From Aquarana catesbeiana (taxonomy: Eukaryota; Chordata; Amphibia; Anura; Ranidae), in the NCBI RefSeq assembly GCF_042186555.1, contig NC_133332.1, positions 233,655,015 to 233,719,014 of the forward strand: DNA of 64,000 nt, given 5' to 3'. This document shows, one piece after another, positions 42,704-54,966 of this stretch. Within the stretch, counting starts at the first letter, position 1. Every line of letters begins with the position of its first letter. The notes beneath the pieces were generated by a model that was not told the DNA's origin, ran no database searches, and saw nothing but the letters and a program-made list of their open reading frames with translations. A program made the position numbers and the translations under genes.

Positions 42704-43609
42704 TAAAAAGTGTTGCATTGACCTTTTAGGCTTCATTCACATGTGTGTCTGGGGGGGGGGTGGTAAAACCTGCCAAGTGGTGTTGGGTATGGAACTATGG
42801 AGGCACCATTGGATGTGGGAGGTCAATGAACCACAGCGGAAGGAACCCCTGGAGGAACCCTGGTTGAGAATGGCCGGCCTAGACTGACACATTTTTTAAC
42901 AATAATAACATACACACAATAAGGGTCATAACACAGAATGATACATTCAAGTTTATATTTTATTATAATCCACTAAAACTTTTATTCTCAGTTCAGAATA
43001 GTTTTCATTTCAAAGGATTTTCTACAACAAAATATGAAGAAATACAAGTGCCTTTTGTTTAATGCTCGCTGAAAAATAAAAGTACATAGCTTTGCATGCT
43101 TTATTACCATTGACCTGAGACGTGAGCAGCCCCTACACCCGCGTCTAAGCCCCCAAAAACATCCTGGGCCTTTAATATCCTTTACTAAAGGTACATGCAT
43201 ATTGATACGTGATTTATTATTGTTATGGAAATGACATGAACAAAAGGCAAAGCAGCTAATGGGTCAGCATGGGAAAATACTTGTGCCCGTGGCGGGACAG
43301 AATAGCCATAAAGTCAAACAGGAGCACCACTCAACATTGATTTTTTTTTTTTTTATATTTTATATTTTGGTAGGAGTGGATGAATCCTCATCAAGTCTGT
43401 ACTTCTGTCCTGGACTACAGCAGGGGGCCTTCTCCTTTGAGTGATCCTCTATAAGGCACAGGACATGAAAATACTGTGCCACCCGCCATAAGAATATATA
43501 GAGAATGCACTAAGGCCGATGGTTTTGGCAACTTAGTTTTGAAAACTAAGCTTGACCTTTCACAGTTGTATTAGGGGTCGAAGAAAGAAGACCTTTCTAT
43601 TCATCTTAA
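42704..43609. other. Intergenic, unassigned
   Basis: Around 42840-42880 'ggaacccctggaggaaccct' and 'ggttgagaatgg' look like the right end of another hAT element whose left end I cannot place. The rest shows no gene. Confidence 0.35.
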
Positions 43610-44480
43610 AGTAGAACTATAGGCAAAACTTTTTTTTTTTTTGGTTCATTTTGGATAGAGTATAAGGTTCTCTTGTATCCAAACATTATCGATTTAGCAA
43701 CTCCACCTGCCAATTTGCCCCACTTGGACAGGGCTGGAATGTGGCATCTAAAAAGTTTATGGCTCTGCCGAAGATACACTTCAGTCTGTGAAAGAAGAGA
43801 AGCACACAGAAAAATTATACCTGCCCCTCCTCTCTGCTGCCTAGTCACAGAAGCCTTTGTATTTTGTGAATGTGTTTACATATTACAAAGGCCCCTGTGA
43901 ATGGGCATATCAGCTGCAGTGCCTCTACTCTTGAAGATGCCGAAGCCAGAAGGCACAGCATCAGGTTCTCCGAACTATAGCTGTCTTCCGGAAGTTCTTA
44001 AACCTGTCAGATGTAAACAATAGAGATAAGTCCAGGAGGTGTCATGCACCTCATTAGACTTAACTTATAATGTGCTTTCACTTTTTATAAAGGAGCTGAA
44101 TTCCTGGAGTCCAGCTTTAATGAATGATTAAGAAACATTTTACATAACGTACAGGGGGTTAATCTACTGATTTTTTTTTAAAAGGGAGATTTTCTTTCAC
44201 TTCCTGTTCTATAGACTTAACAGGAAGTGAGAGGATATCTTTCCAATGTCACAAGAACAAATGTACCTATTGGAAGATTTCCCCTCTACTTCTGTACTAG
44301 TGGCAACTCAAAATGTTGATTTACCTTCAACTTTTATTGCTGGTGACATTGGTTATTAAGGCAATAGAGAGAGTGAATCTCCCTAACAGGGACACAGACA
44401 GCGATAACAACCTGACAATGGTTTAAACCCATCGCCACTCTACCCAATTAAAAAAAAAAAAATTTGCCTTTAGCTATACT
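43610..44480. mobile_element. TTAA-flanked element, possibly composite (871 bp)
   Basis: TTAA at 43606-43609 and 44481-44484. The left end AGTAGAACTATAGGCAAAAC and the right end, reverse-complemented AGTATAGCTAAAGGCAAA, are inverted relatives. The same ends bound 62763-63190, which is only half as long, so an extra sequence has probably inserted (about 43660-44100). Confidence 0.75.
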
Positions 44481-44501
44481 TTAATTTACCTGCTACAAGT
44501 C

Positions 44502-44682
44502 TAAAGCCATACATTATACAATCTTCTTGTACAATGTTCCTTTAGATTTACCAAAACCATAAAATATGAGGTCAAACCTAAACACCTTCAATTTGTATCA
44601 GGCAGGCCCTTGCACTACATAATTGAGGGTAAATCTAAAGGAAATTGAATGAGAAAATTGTATAATGTACGGCCAAGCTTTA
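44502..44682. mobile_element. Palindromic miniature element (180 bp)
   Basis: The left end TAAAGCCATACATTATACAA and the right end, reverse-complemented TAAAGCTTGGCCGTACATT, then ATACAATTTTC, pair with each other, as do the inner segments 'cctttagatttacc' and 'ggtaaatctaaagg'. Non-coding. Confidence 0.75.
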
Positions 44683-44689
44683 CTCATTT

Positions 44690-45232
44690 TAAGGTACAAG
44701 CTCCTGGGCTGTCATGCTTATCCTTGGAACAAGTATTCAGCCAATTAAATCAGAACTCACTTTTAAAATACTTGTTTTGGGCTAGTGACTCTTTGAGCAG
44801 CGGATACATATGAGAGCGCCAGGGCTTGCAACATTCAAAACAAGCTGGCAATGGCAGCTCCCACAATTCTACCTTGATAGGTTCCATTAATGATTACTTG
44901 CAGGTAAAAATGGCCATTTAGTGCATGAAACAATTCTTGATTTAAAGGCTGCCAACAAATGCTTCAGTGACATCAGTGCACAGTGGAGGAGCAAGGCAGC
45001 AGAGACTGCAGTGCAGATATTAAATGGCTCCTTCTCTGCTGTGTTGTAATTAGTTATTGCATACTGCCACTTCAGATGCAGGACTGCTATATGCCCCATC
45101 TGATCTGCATAAACCTTTTAAAACAAACTCATATTTTGGCTAAAACGATTCCATTTAAAGGAGAACTCTAGACAAAGCCCACCATTCAGTAACAAAAATG
45201 CAATATGAATTGCTGTTTGAGCTGAATGCAAG
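44690..45232. other. Intergenic, nothing recognised
   Basis: No gene, element end or tandem repeat was identified. Confidence 0.3.
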
Positions 45233-45240
45233 GCTTAGAA

Positions 45241-45518
45241 CTTGGGTGTCCAACCTGCGGCCCTTCAGCTGTTGTGGCATTACAGGACCCATGAGGCATT
45301 GCAAGGAAAGTCCCATGAGGCATTGCAAGGAAAGTCCCCATTAGGCGTTGCAAGGAAAGTCCCATGAGGCATTGCAAGGAAAGTCCCATGAGGCATTGCA
45401 AGGAAAGTCCCATGAGGCATTGCAAGGCTGACCGTTGCACGCATGGTTCCCGAAGGCAGAGGCACGATGAGAGTTGTAGTTCTGCAACAGCTGGAGGGCC
45501 GCAGGTTGGACACCCATG
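45241..45518. mobile_element. hAT element (278 bp) with internal 24-bp tandem repeat
   Basis: The ends CTTGGGTGTCCAACCTGCGG and, reverse-complemented, CATGGGTGTCCAACCTGCGG are inverted repeats. Perfect 8-bp duplications GCTTAGAA lie at 45233-45240 and 45519-45526. Inside, 45289-45427 holds almost six copies of the 24-bp unit CATGAGGCATTGCAAGGAAA-GTCC, the third with changes. Short frames on both strands across the array are repeat products. Confidence 0.93.
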
Positions 45519-45526
45519 GCTTAGAA

Positions 45527-46002
45527 GGTAATGTACCTCTTTCCCAGAAAAAAAAAACAGCCATTCCACTCAATGAAATTCTATCCATTGGTAGGCTCCA
45601 ATCCAGAAAGGGCACAGACACAGCTGATAGAAAGTCATATTAAAAGGAAATTGATACTTAGAACAGTTTGGCTTGGTGGCAGGAGGCTTGCTCTTTCCTT
45701 TGGCACACTCACCAGTTGTCCCAAACCTGCACTGACCACCCCAAAAATCTCCTCTAAGGTTATTGGTGTTCTGGAAGTCTATAAAAACTCCCTATCCCAC
45801 TAAAAGCATTAAGGCTCTTATATCTGCCCATCAAAACGGAGCACTCCCTGATGTTTAGGGCAGGAGGAATGTACAGGATCTGTATGAAGGGGCCACATCA
45901 TGCCCTATACTGAACTGGGGTCGTTTCGCTAGCTGTATCCCTCATTATGCAACATTCCTCAACCTCTTTCAACATTAAAGTTGGTACTTGTGGGCAGTCT
46001 TA
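45527..46002. other. Intergenic, nothing recognised
   Basis: No gene or element boundary was found in this stretch. Confidence 0.3.
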
Positions 46003-46154
46003 GGCTTGATTCACACCTATGCATTTTTAATGCTTTTTGCATTTTGCAGATTTGCACTACAGAATGTGTTCCATAGGAAACCATGTTAAATGGACTGTAG
46101 TGCAAATCTGCAAAATGCAAAAAGCACTAAAAATGCATAAGTGTGAATCCAGCC
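46003..46154. mobile_element. Palindromic miniature element (152 bp), first of a pair
   Basis: The left end GGCTTGATTCACACCTATGC and the right end, reverse-complemented GGCTGGATTCACACTTATGC, pair over about 70 bp, including 'tttttgcattttgcagattt' and its inverse. It belongs to the TTCACAC-type families. Flanks TTA and TTG suggest a decayed 3-bp duplication. Confidence 0.8.
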
Positions 46155-46158
46155 TTGA

Positions 46159-46395
46159 GCCTGGTTCACACCTATGTATTTTTTAGCGTGTTTTCAGTTT
46201 TGCAGAAACACACTACAGTCCATTTAACATGGTTTCCTATGGATGTAGTACACATCTGTGCATTTTATGGAAAGGGTCAGGGACTTTCTTCTGGTTTTGG
46301 TTCCATAGACTTCAATGGATTCAAAATGTGTATTGAAAAGTGCAAACTGCCCCTGCAATATGCAAACTGCAACCTGCCTAGGTGTGAACCAGGCC
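46159..46395. mobile_element. Miniature element (237 bp), second of the pair
   Basis: The left end GCCTGGTTCACACCTATG and the right end, reverse-complemented GGCCTGGTTCACACCTAGG, are inverted repeats. It shares 'acactacagtccatttaaca' with its neighbour, in the opposite orientation, so the pair is related and lies almost head to tail with only four bases between. Confidence 0.75.
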
Positions 46396-47218
46396 TTTGG
46401 GCTCAAGCAGGAATCTCAGTATTAACTCGTATTATTATAACTGAGCAGACTTTTATTTTCTCCTAAATTTAGCTTTGCTTACTATGTGCCAGAGTGTCAG
46501 AAACGATAGCCGACCTGTCAACTGCCTGACCAGCCATAATGCACACTCAGATGATAGAAGACAAGGTCAGACAATTGATACGTCAGACTTCAGGTGATCT
46601 CTGACTTTTGATCGCCTCAGCAATGGCTTTTCCTATATTTCTAGATTGCCAGCTTGCTTTTAAAGTACATCTGTTCAATCGTCAGACAGCCCCAGCAAAG
46701 CCATTGCCTAGCATGCTTCATAAGTTATCTGCTTTTATCTTACGTAGCTTATATCAAACCTTGCTGCCCACCGAAAACATCCTAGGCAATGGCTGGTTTA
46801 TCAATTGTCAGTATTTGCATTTGGCTGGGACAGCCCCACCTGTTCACATGACAGTGCCCAGGCTGGATACTGGCCATTTAATCACTAAATTTTAGAGGTA
46901 GGTGCGAGGGGGCATGTAACAACTTTATATTAATCCCTAACGCCAGGAAGTACCAAGGTATCAAGTGGCAGCATTGGCGCAGCAGACATTGCTGGCAAGG
47001 TAAAAGCAAACACCTTATTTAATCTGTGGACAAAATCTTTGAGTCTGGCTATAATAAAGTTTTTTTTTTTTTCAAATCTTTCTGAAAAAATACATTGCTA
47101 TTTTCTTTCCTTCCCTGTGGAAACGAAAATTGCTTGATTCCCCAATCAACACTGAATCCCTCTCACAGCTCTATTGAGCCTTCCTTGCTGGCAGAACGCA
47201 GTAATTCGTTTCTCTGGC
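46396..47218. other. Intergenic, nothing recognised
   Basis: No gene, tandem array or element boundary was identified. Confidence 0.3.
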
Positions 47219-47338
47219 TAAAGCTGGCGGAACTAATTGTTCAGGAAAAACCTGACAGGCTGGTGCCCATACATGGATCGAAATTTGGCCAGTCCCTGGT
47301 GAACCAGACGAATTTCGATCCTAGTATGGCCGGCTTAA
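47219..47338. repeat. Short element of the TAAAGCTGGC family
   Basis: TAAAGCTGGCGGAACTAATT on the left and, reverse-complemented, TTAAGCCGGCCATACTAGG on the right. The inner 'atggatcgaaatttggccag' resembles the sequence near 31400-31460. Small deleted copy of the family at 23827-24187. Confidence 0.6.
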
Positions 47339-47374
47339 GAGTGTCTGTTATTCACAAATGAATTATATACTTAA

Positions 47375-47785
47375 AGCTGAGCTTCACCCAAAAGGGGAAG
47401 TTCCGATTATCTGCCTCCTCCCCCTCTCCGCTACCACATTTGGCACCTTTTGGTGGTGGTGGTGGGGGGGCAGGTACCTGGTTTTGACAGGTACCCGCTC
47501 CCACTTCCGGCTCTCTTCGTTTTGGCGAAGTGAGCCAGAAGTTCAGTCCCCTCCTCCTTTTCCCGCAGCCAGCCAATTGAGAAAGCGCAGCGTGATTTCC
47601 GCAAGGCTTCACTGCTGGTGTCCCCCAGCCAAGATGGCGGTGGCAGCACCCCAGAAGCTGATTCAAGAATCGGCCCCGTTGAGGACACTCAGCCAAGATG
47701 ACAGCGGCAGCACCCGAAAGCCGATTCAAAAATCAGCCCTGGTGAGGACACTTTTTTTTTGGGGGGGGGGGCAGAATTTCTCTTT
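47375..47785. repeat. TTAA-type repeat, AGCTGAGCTTCACCC end
   Basis: AGCTGAGCTTCACCCAAAAG follows TTAA (47371-47374). The right side ends '...gcagaatttctcttt' without a clean TTAA. It includes an internal near-duplication ('agccaagatggcggtggcag' and 'agccaagatgacagcggcag', about 47630 and 47690). The 181-codon plus frame 47358-47903 crosses it and has no protein-like features. Confidence 0.55.
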
Positions 47786-49187
47786 GAAGTCTCATTGTTC
47801 CTATCAAATAAAATGCAGCTTTGGGGTTGCAAGAGTTATAGCACATGACACTCAATTGTGCAAATTCATACCCCTTCCTTTTAGGAACGGTGACTGGCTG
47901 TAGGTTTTTGCTGAGATTGTGATCTCCCTACAGTTCTAAATCCAATACAGACAACCCAATGGACTGGCCACACAGCAAATGGGCAACACGGAATAGAATT
48001 TTATGATCAGTTGCACATGAGCTGTGTTTTTTCCCCTGTTCTGATGTGATGGGAGAGGAATAGCTGTACATATCAAAAAGTAAGCATGGACCCCCATATG
48101 CATTGTGTTTGGGTTTGGAGTTCTCTGACTTTTGGGTGTCAACAAGGGACCTGTTGCATGGTCATAGTATAATGTAATGGCTGGGGTACTTCTTTAAGAT
48201 GTTAACAACATACTCATTTATACTAAAGCATTGTCTACCATACACATCTGACTATACCCATGATCTCTATACACACAGCCTGTTCCCCTGGGAAAGGATT
48301 AGGTGCTTCCTATAAACCACAAACACAAAGTGGGAGCTTATGGTGCTGTCTGCTAACCGAAAACATATCATGTAACAATGGATAACACGTTGCTATTAAA
48401 TCATCATAAGCTTATGTAGAACTCAGTAATAAATAGTTAGCACAAGACTCTTTTACCAAGCAAAAAGATTATTCATTCCTAGTGCATGAATATTATGATT
48501 TTTTTTTTTGTGACAATAGGTGAAATCAAACAATAGCAAATTCTGTACATGACATTTCTCCAAAATTATAAAGCCCCAAATTATATCGGCGACAGCAGCA
48601 CAGTGCACAAAGGTCATTGTATACCTATTTTACATGAAAGGTAAGTCCATTTTCAACGAGAATTGAGTCCTATGTAGAAAAAATAATTATGAAAAGTTGT
48701 ATTTCCTATAGCAACCAATCAGATTCTTTCTTTTGAAGCATAAGCCATTATTCTTACTAATAATGACCTAGTAACTATTTCTATTGAATGGCAGATTCAA
48801 TATAAAATGCCTGACTCCTTTAGCAGCTTTAACAAGATAAATTTGAATTCCAGACACACAAGTTTAGCACTGTATTCATTAATACATCCTTAAATGCAAG
48901 CCATGTAAATACCTTAATTTGACTTTGAATCAGCCTCTTCCAGTCCCTGTACAGCAGAGCTCTAAGGGGAAGAGGTAGAAGCAGCACAAATAGCCAGTCA
49001 GCTTGCAGGCAGGTGCAGTCTGCTTTCTCCACTGCAGGTGGTGCTCAACCGCAGCGGTATTGCAGAGGGAGAGGAAGTCAGGAGGAGCTTAGTTCCTCTA
49101 TGGTTTTCTGGGTCACAAGGGGAAGCTATCCGATTGGATGCTGGCACCTCATGCGGCTCTAGCGACCATCAGGTAGAGTCTATTTAA
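47786..49187. other. Intergenic, nothing recognised
   Basis: No exon or element ends were recognised with confidence. The A-rich and T-rich tracts are unremarkable. Confidence 0.3.
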
Positions 49188-50155
49188 CCGTTAGCCGACC
49201 AGCCGCTGAAGTTATACTGCGGCTGGTTGGCACGGCTGCGCAAATCGGGGTAGCTGTACGTTGCTTCTTTATGACGTCACAGCAGGCGCACAAGCGCCTG
49301 CCGCGTGCCCCTGTCGCCGCTGCGCGTGCCCGCCGGGCACCTGCGATCGCTTGTAACAGAGCGAGAACTGGGCTCTGTGTGTGTAAACACACAAATCCCG
49401 GTTCTCTCAGGAGAGAGGGGACAGATTGTGCATTCATACTAAGTATGAACACCGATCTCTCTCCTCCTCCAGTCAGTTCCAGCCCCCCTACAGTTGGAAC
49501 ACACCTACGGAACACAGATAACCCCTTCTTTGACCCCTAGTGTTAACCCCTTCCCTGCCAGTGACATTTATACAGTACTCAATGGCTATTTTTATCTCTG
49601 ATCGGTGTATAAATGTCACTGGTCCCGAAATAGTGTCAAAAGTGTCCAATCTGGTTGCCGCAATGTCGCAGTCCTGATAAAAATCTCAGATCGCCGCCAT
49701 TACTAGTAAAAAAAAAAATAATAATAAAAATGCCATAAATCTATCCCCCATTTTGTAGATGCTATAACTTTTGTGCAAACCAATCAATATACGCTTATTT
49801 TGATTTTTTTTTACCAAAAATATGTAGAAGAATACATATTGGCCTAAACTGAGGAAAAACAATTATTTATTTATTTTTTTAAAATTGGGATATTTATTAT
49901 ACCAAAAACTACAAAATATTGTTGTTTTTTTTTTTCAAAATTGTCACTTTTTTTGTTTATAGCTCAAAAAATAAAAACTGCAGAGATGATCAAATACCAC
50001 CAAAAGAAAGCTCTATTTGTGTGGAAAAAAGGTCATAATTTTTGTTTCGGTACAACATCGCACGACCGCGCAATTGTCAGTTAAAGCGACGCAGTGCCGT
50101 ATCACAAAAAATGGCCTGATCAGGAAGGGGGCAAATCCTTTCGGGGCTGAAGTGG
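49188..50155 (-). mobile_element. TTAA-flanked CCACTTCAGCC-family element, near complete (968 bp)
   Basis: TTAA lies at 49184-49187 and 50156-50159. On the minus strand it starts CCACTTCAGCCCCGAAAGG and passes 'gcactgcgtcgctttaactg', 'cgcggtcgtgcgatgttgta' and 'ttttggtggtatttgatcat'. It ends with GGCTAACGG, whose complement CCGTTAGCC pairs with the start. TTAA duplication fits piggyBac-type integration; the element has no transposase. This is the best reference copy in the window. Confidence 0.88.
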
Positions 50156-50280
50156 TTAAGAACCTGGCTCCCGGGCTTGGCATGCATTTTGTGTGTGGCT
50201 AGAGTAGGGACAGCAGCACTCTCAACCTGTGCAGAGGATAGTGTTTGATGAACTAGCAGATTTAGAGTTGACTAAGAAAT

Positions 50281-51790
50281 TAAAGCTGAACTCCAGCTAT
50301 CACCTTTTAAGCAGTTTCAGTGACAGTTCTTTTTATCTTCTGGGATAAAGGTTTTATATAGATTAATAAAAGATGCCCATTGTCCGGTAAAGGGTAGATG
50401 AAAAATAGCAGACTTACTGGCCAGATCACCAATTGAAAATAAAAAAAACAAAATCTAAAAAAGAAAACTAATGCAGCCACCACATCTAAGAATTGGTAAT
50501 CTCCAATATAATAGTTTTTGAGTTTAATACTCCTTTAAGGTATAGCCAATCAAACTAATGACTGCCTAGACCAGACACAAGCAAGGTCAAATGTATTAAA
50601 GGACACCTGGAATTAGAGAAAAACGAGTTTCCTGTCTGTCATCTTACGTCCACACTTTGAGTCCCTGATATGGAACAAGTATGTAGATAAGGATCTCCAG
50701 CTTTAGCCAGATTTTTATTCTACATGCTGGTTCTGGATCAGTGACTCAAAAAGCATTGAAGTTGTTGAAACAAAACAGCCAGGCAACTAGCATTTTCAGA
50801 AGTAGGTCAGGAATGGCTACCCCCCATATTTCTTAAATGACGGATTTATCCTGGGAATTTTACTCCGTCGTGTTGGCAAGTACGAAAGGATTGTCTGCAC
50901 CTTCTGGAGATGATAATATTGCAGAACACATTGTGCTATAAGAATCCAGGGCGGCTGTTTATTAATGATACCCAGGATTAGGGTTGGTGTCATGTGACAT
51001 TGTGCTGCTTTTGCTCAGCTATATTTCTCTGACACTTCTGCAAAAAGGAATTTGAGACTTTATCGCCACCTACAGACAAAGTAGGGTTACTGCAAGTTCC
51101 TTAAAGGAAATCTGTTTTGGGGAAGATATGGGGGGGCAGATATTGCTGGCCTACTTATGATAAATGCTAGTGGCCTGGATGTTTTGCTTACCACCTTGCA
51201 GTCATTATTTTCTGAGCAGTTGCTCAGTTGTGTTAAAACGGTATTAAAGCCAAAACCAAAAATGTAATATCCTGCAGCTTACCAATCATTGGGTATGGTG
51301 GCTTTTTCTTTTTCTTAGGTTTTTTTCCCCCCTCTGTTTTCACCTGGTGATCTGGCCAGTAGCACTCCTTCTATATTTGAGTCCCCCCACTCTGGATGAA
51401 GGATTGTAGGAGTGACTTTGGTCAGCAGCATTTTCTGTCTGTGGGGAGGGAAGTGTTAGCTGGACTAGCAGATTTAGATACACTAACACATTGAAGCCAC
51501 ACTCACGCTAACACTTGTTAAGCATTTACAGCAACAGTTTTTTTTTTTTTCCTTTAGGGATAATGGTTTTACATAAATGAATGAAAGCTGATCATTGTAA
51601 GCACCCCGTCAGTGTTAAATGGTTCGTCTTAACCGTCTAACTGCTACATTTGCAGGTCAGCTTATTCAAAACAAGAGACTTGCTGGCTGGGTCACCAGGT
51701 GAAAATAGAAGAAAGAAAGCCTAAAAAGGAAAATGAATGCAACCATCACATCTAGGAATTTTGGAAGCTGCACTATAATCCCAGATAGCA
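50281..51790. repeat. Cluster of related inverted repeats
   Basis: Segments at 50281-50530, 51265-51345 (inverted) and 51590-51790 share 'ctggccagatcacc..gtgaaaa' and 'gcagccaccacatct'. The GGATCAGTGACTCA repeat (about 50700-50830, see 29035) lies between them. I cannot define individual elements by eye. No gene. Confidence 0.5.
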
Positions 51791-52366
51791 CACAATTGTG
51801 CTGCAAGTTTGAAAATTACTTGCTAAGCTATTGCTAGACTTGCCAGGCCAGAGTGAGAACAATAATTCTAGTAAAAGAGCTTCTAGTTAACTCTAAATTG
51901 ATGAGCTGTAATGGCATTTAAAGCGTCAACTATAGTGAATTTTGGGCACCGTCATTTTTGGCAATATCGTGGGCACACGCAATTTTAAAGCATGGAATGT
52001 TAGGTATCTATTAACTTGACGCGATCTCTTTTATATTTAAACCGAAATAGAGTATTATATGCTGTGGTGTTGCATTAAACTTATTTTGGTATATTTTTTT
52101 TTTCCAGAAAATTTGCATTTAATAAACAGTTGCGCAAATATCACGTGAAACAAAAACTTGCAATGGTCACCTTTTTATCCTGCAGGGCTTCTGATTTCAG
52201 AATATATATAACGTTCTGGGGGTTTATGCAATTTTATTTCCAAAAATTTGGATTTCTGCATGTATGTAACAAAGAAAAAACAAATTGCTTTGGAGCCGAA
52301 CTGGATAATCATCGCTTCCTAGGAGCTTCACCTACATGTGGAGATCTTGGGGGTGAGAAGTCGAAG

Positions 52367-52684
52367 GCATACCTACATCGAGGGCATACCTACATCGAGG
52401 GCATACCTGCATCGAGGGCATACCTACTTCGAGGGCATACCTACATCAAGGGCATACCTACATCGGGGGCATACCTACATCGAAGGCATACCTACATCGA
52501 GGGCATACCTACATCGAGGGCATACCTACTTCGAGGGCATACCTACATCGAGGGCATACCTACATCGAGGGCATACCTACATCGAGGGCATACCTACTTC
52601 GAGGGCATACCTACATCGAGGGCATACCTACATCGAGGGCATACCTACATCGAAGGCATACCTACATCGAGGGCATACCTACAT
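52367..52684. repeat. 17-bp tandem array, about 18.7 units
   Basis: The unit is GGGCATACCTACATCGA, with variants having ACTTCGA, ACATCAA, GCATCGA or a GAAGG junction. As three units make 51 bp, each frame shows a 17-residue repeat (HTYIEGIPTSRAYLHRG) and remains open. The plus frame 52130-52798 is therefore a repeat product. The surrounding sequence gives no sign of a gene. Confidence 0.95.
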
Positions 52685-52689
52685 TATAT

Positions 52690-53168
52690 TTGTGGGGTAC
52701 TACAAGCCTTCCTGTATTACAGCTGTGGTTTCAATTCATGTCATATACCTTCTGGCCTCAATGGACAAATGATAAGTTTTGCTCTGAAACTGGATTGACA
52801 TTTGTTTTCTATGGTTATCTAAACTGTATGTTTTGCTGCAGATGCAACAAAAACTATAAATAAAAAATAATCACAAAAAAAAAATCTACGGTTTAAAGAA
52901 AAAAAAAAAAGATAGATCATGTTCAATAACTGGAGCAGCAAACAGTAGATGAAAATCCCACAGGTGGGTAGCAAAGGGGTCCCTCTGGCCGAGTACCCCG
53001 CTGCTACCCCGACAACTGTGTATTTGAATAAAAGGAAGTCTGTTCACATATTTTTCTGCAGATCAGAAAATAATCTGAAGACTGATTGGTTGCTTTAGGC
53101 AAAACAGTCATATTTCTTTCGGATACACCACATGAGTCTCACTGTCATTCTTCTGATCATTTGCTTTA
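52690..53168. other. Intergenic, nothing recognised
   Basis: A-rich tract at about 52860-52915 and non-coding sequence without element ends. Confidence 0.3.
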
Positions 53169-53425
53169 GGCTCCTATCACACTTCTGCGACTTTTCCTGC
53201 GACTTTGGACCTGAGTCGCATGACAAGTTGTACCCCATGATTCCCAGTGATAACCATTCATATCTGTGCGACTTCAAGTCGCACCGACTTCAAAGTAGTC
53301 CCTGTAATACTTTGGTCCGACTTTGATGCGAGTTGAAGTCCATAGACCTCAAGTTTACACAGGCATTCCCCCAAAATCGCGGCAAAATCGGGCAAATTTC
53401 AAGTAGCGGCAGTGTCAAAGGGGCC
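53169..53425. mobile_element. Miniature element (257 bp), GGCYCCTWTCACAC ends
   Basis: The left end GGCTCCTATCACACTTCTGC and the right end, reverse-complemented GGCCCCTTTGACACTGCCGC, are inverted repeats. The interior has 'gcgactt' and 'aagtcgc' pairs, as does 54186-54408. The flanks are TTA and TAA, so the duplication is not strictly direct. Confidence 0.7.
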
Positions 53426-54185
53426 TAAGACAACCACGCTTTTCCAGGCTAAGCCCTTTGTCATTCTAGTTCTGTAACGCCAGCAACCTTTTTCAATATT
53501 TTGGTCTGAACCAATGCTCACTCTCCCGCATTCTTTTACTTTGCAGTGATCTCACTGTCATCAGTAGTCCTGTAGCCCAATGGGGCCTCATCCTTCTGGA
53601 AACTGCAAGCTCCACTGTTATGACTGTCAGTACTAGCTTCAGGGCTATCATTCTAGTCCAAAGGCATCAGTATTTTCGAATCATTGAAACTGAAAAAGTT
53701 TGCAGATCAGGAGTTCTGACTTTTCTGATCTGCATGCTTGTTCCAGGACAGCATACCAGAATATACTGATGGTAGTTAGCCAGGCAACTAGTATTTAGAA
53801 GAACTAGAAGAAGTCAGCAATGGCACATATTTCACTCAGTATAGGTTTACTTTAAAGCCCAGCTCTGGGAAAATAAAAATCCTCCTTTGCAGGGGGGCTA
53901 CCCCTGCACTGCAAGGGTTAAATGCTTGGTTATGTCTAGGGGACGGAAAAAGCCTATTTACTTACCCGATCCTCTGCTCACCCGGCAGACGGCGCTTCCC
54001 TATGCTCCAGCAGTGGACTGATCCTTGGCATCCTTAATTGGCCCTGCATCAGTTTTAATTGCATCAGAGGTATTTGACCACCAGATCATAGGGAAGAAGA
54101 GGCTGCATGAAGCAGTCTTGCAGCTTGGAGGAGCCTGCAGGAGAGGAGGAACAGGTAAGTAAAGCTGCTGTGCTCGGTCCCCTAA

Positions 54186-54408
54186 GACCCCTTTCACACT
54201 TGTATGACCTGAAAGTCGCATGTCTTTGACACAACTTTTCTGCTTGACCTCAAGCAATGCCAAAGTACTGCAGGGACTACTTTGACGTTGCTGCATCTTG
54301 AAGTCGCACAGATATTAATGGTACTCATTGGAAATGATGGGGTACGACTTGTCATGCATCTTTGCAGTCCCAAGTCGCAGGACAAGTAGTACAAGTGTGA
54401 AAGGGGCC
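54186..54408. mobile_element. TAA-flanked miniature element (223 bp)
   Basis: The left end GACCCCTTTCACACTTGTA and the right end, reverse-complemented GGCCCCTTTCACACTTGTA, with TAA at 54183-54185 and 54409-54411. The interior is close to 53169-53425 in places ('gtcgcacagat', 'atgcatctttgcag', 'caagtcgca'). Confidence 0.9.
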
Positions 54409-54411
54409 TAA

Positions 54412-54966
54412 ATGTAAACAAGATTCAACCCTTGCAGTATAGGGGCAGCCCTACCACCAGGGAGGATTTTTACTTTCTCCGGAGTTACAGGATATGGTCA
54501 TGAGAGAACTACATAGCCTGCAACTGCTCACTTACATCAGAAAATGTATGTTGCTTGGCATCTCTGGCCTTAGTAATTTCATCAAGTCACTGACCTGAAA
54601 TAAGCAGCAGATGAAAGAAGAGCGAAGTAAGAACTCCAGGTGACAGTGACACAAAAAGGATCACTCAGACAGCAAAGCAACTAGAGTTTTCAAAAAACGA
54701 TCCACAACGGCAGCCTATGTATATCACTTATGGCAGGCTTCCTTTAGGATAACAATATTTTCACACAACCCTAACATCCCCCGACCATCATCCTTATCTT
54801 TTTCTGCATAGAGGACCTGTCTAATGCAAGACTGCAGGAAGACACCATTTCCACTAGGGCCTATGGAGAAAAGCCTGCTCATGTGCAAGGCAGCTTGAAG
54901 GTTCATGAGATCGTTGCCTGGTGTAAACCATGACTCCTTGTACTAGTCACCCACTGATGGGAGGTA
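54412..54966. other. Intergenic, nothing recognised
   Basis: Probably contains a diverged TTAA-type remnant near 54460 ('ctccggagttacagg'). No gene. Confidence 0.3.

Noticed and set aside
47358..47903. 181-codon plus frame as a gene
   Set aside because: It crosses a TTAA-type repeat, has homopolymer-derived residues (WWWWWGG, GGG) and no domain or splice context.
6088..52684. CRISPR array (direct repeats at 6.1 kb or 52.4 kb)
   Set aside because: The repeats are contiguous without unique spacers, and the genome is a vertebrate nuclear one.
52130..52798. 222-codon plus frame as a gene
   Set aside because: Its repeats are the 17-bp array read in rotating phase; the flanking residues show no domain.
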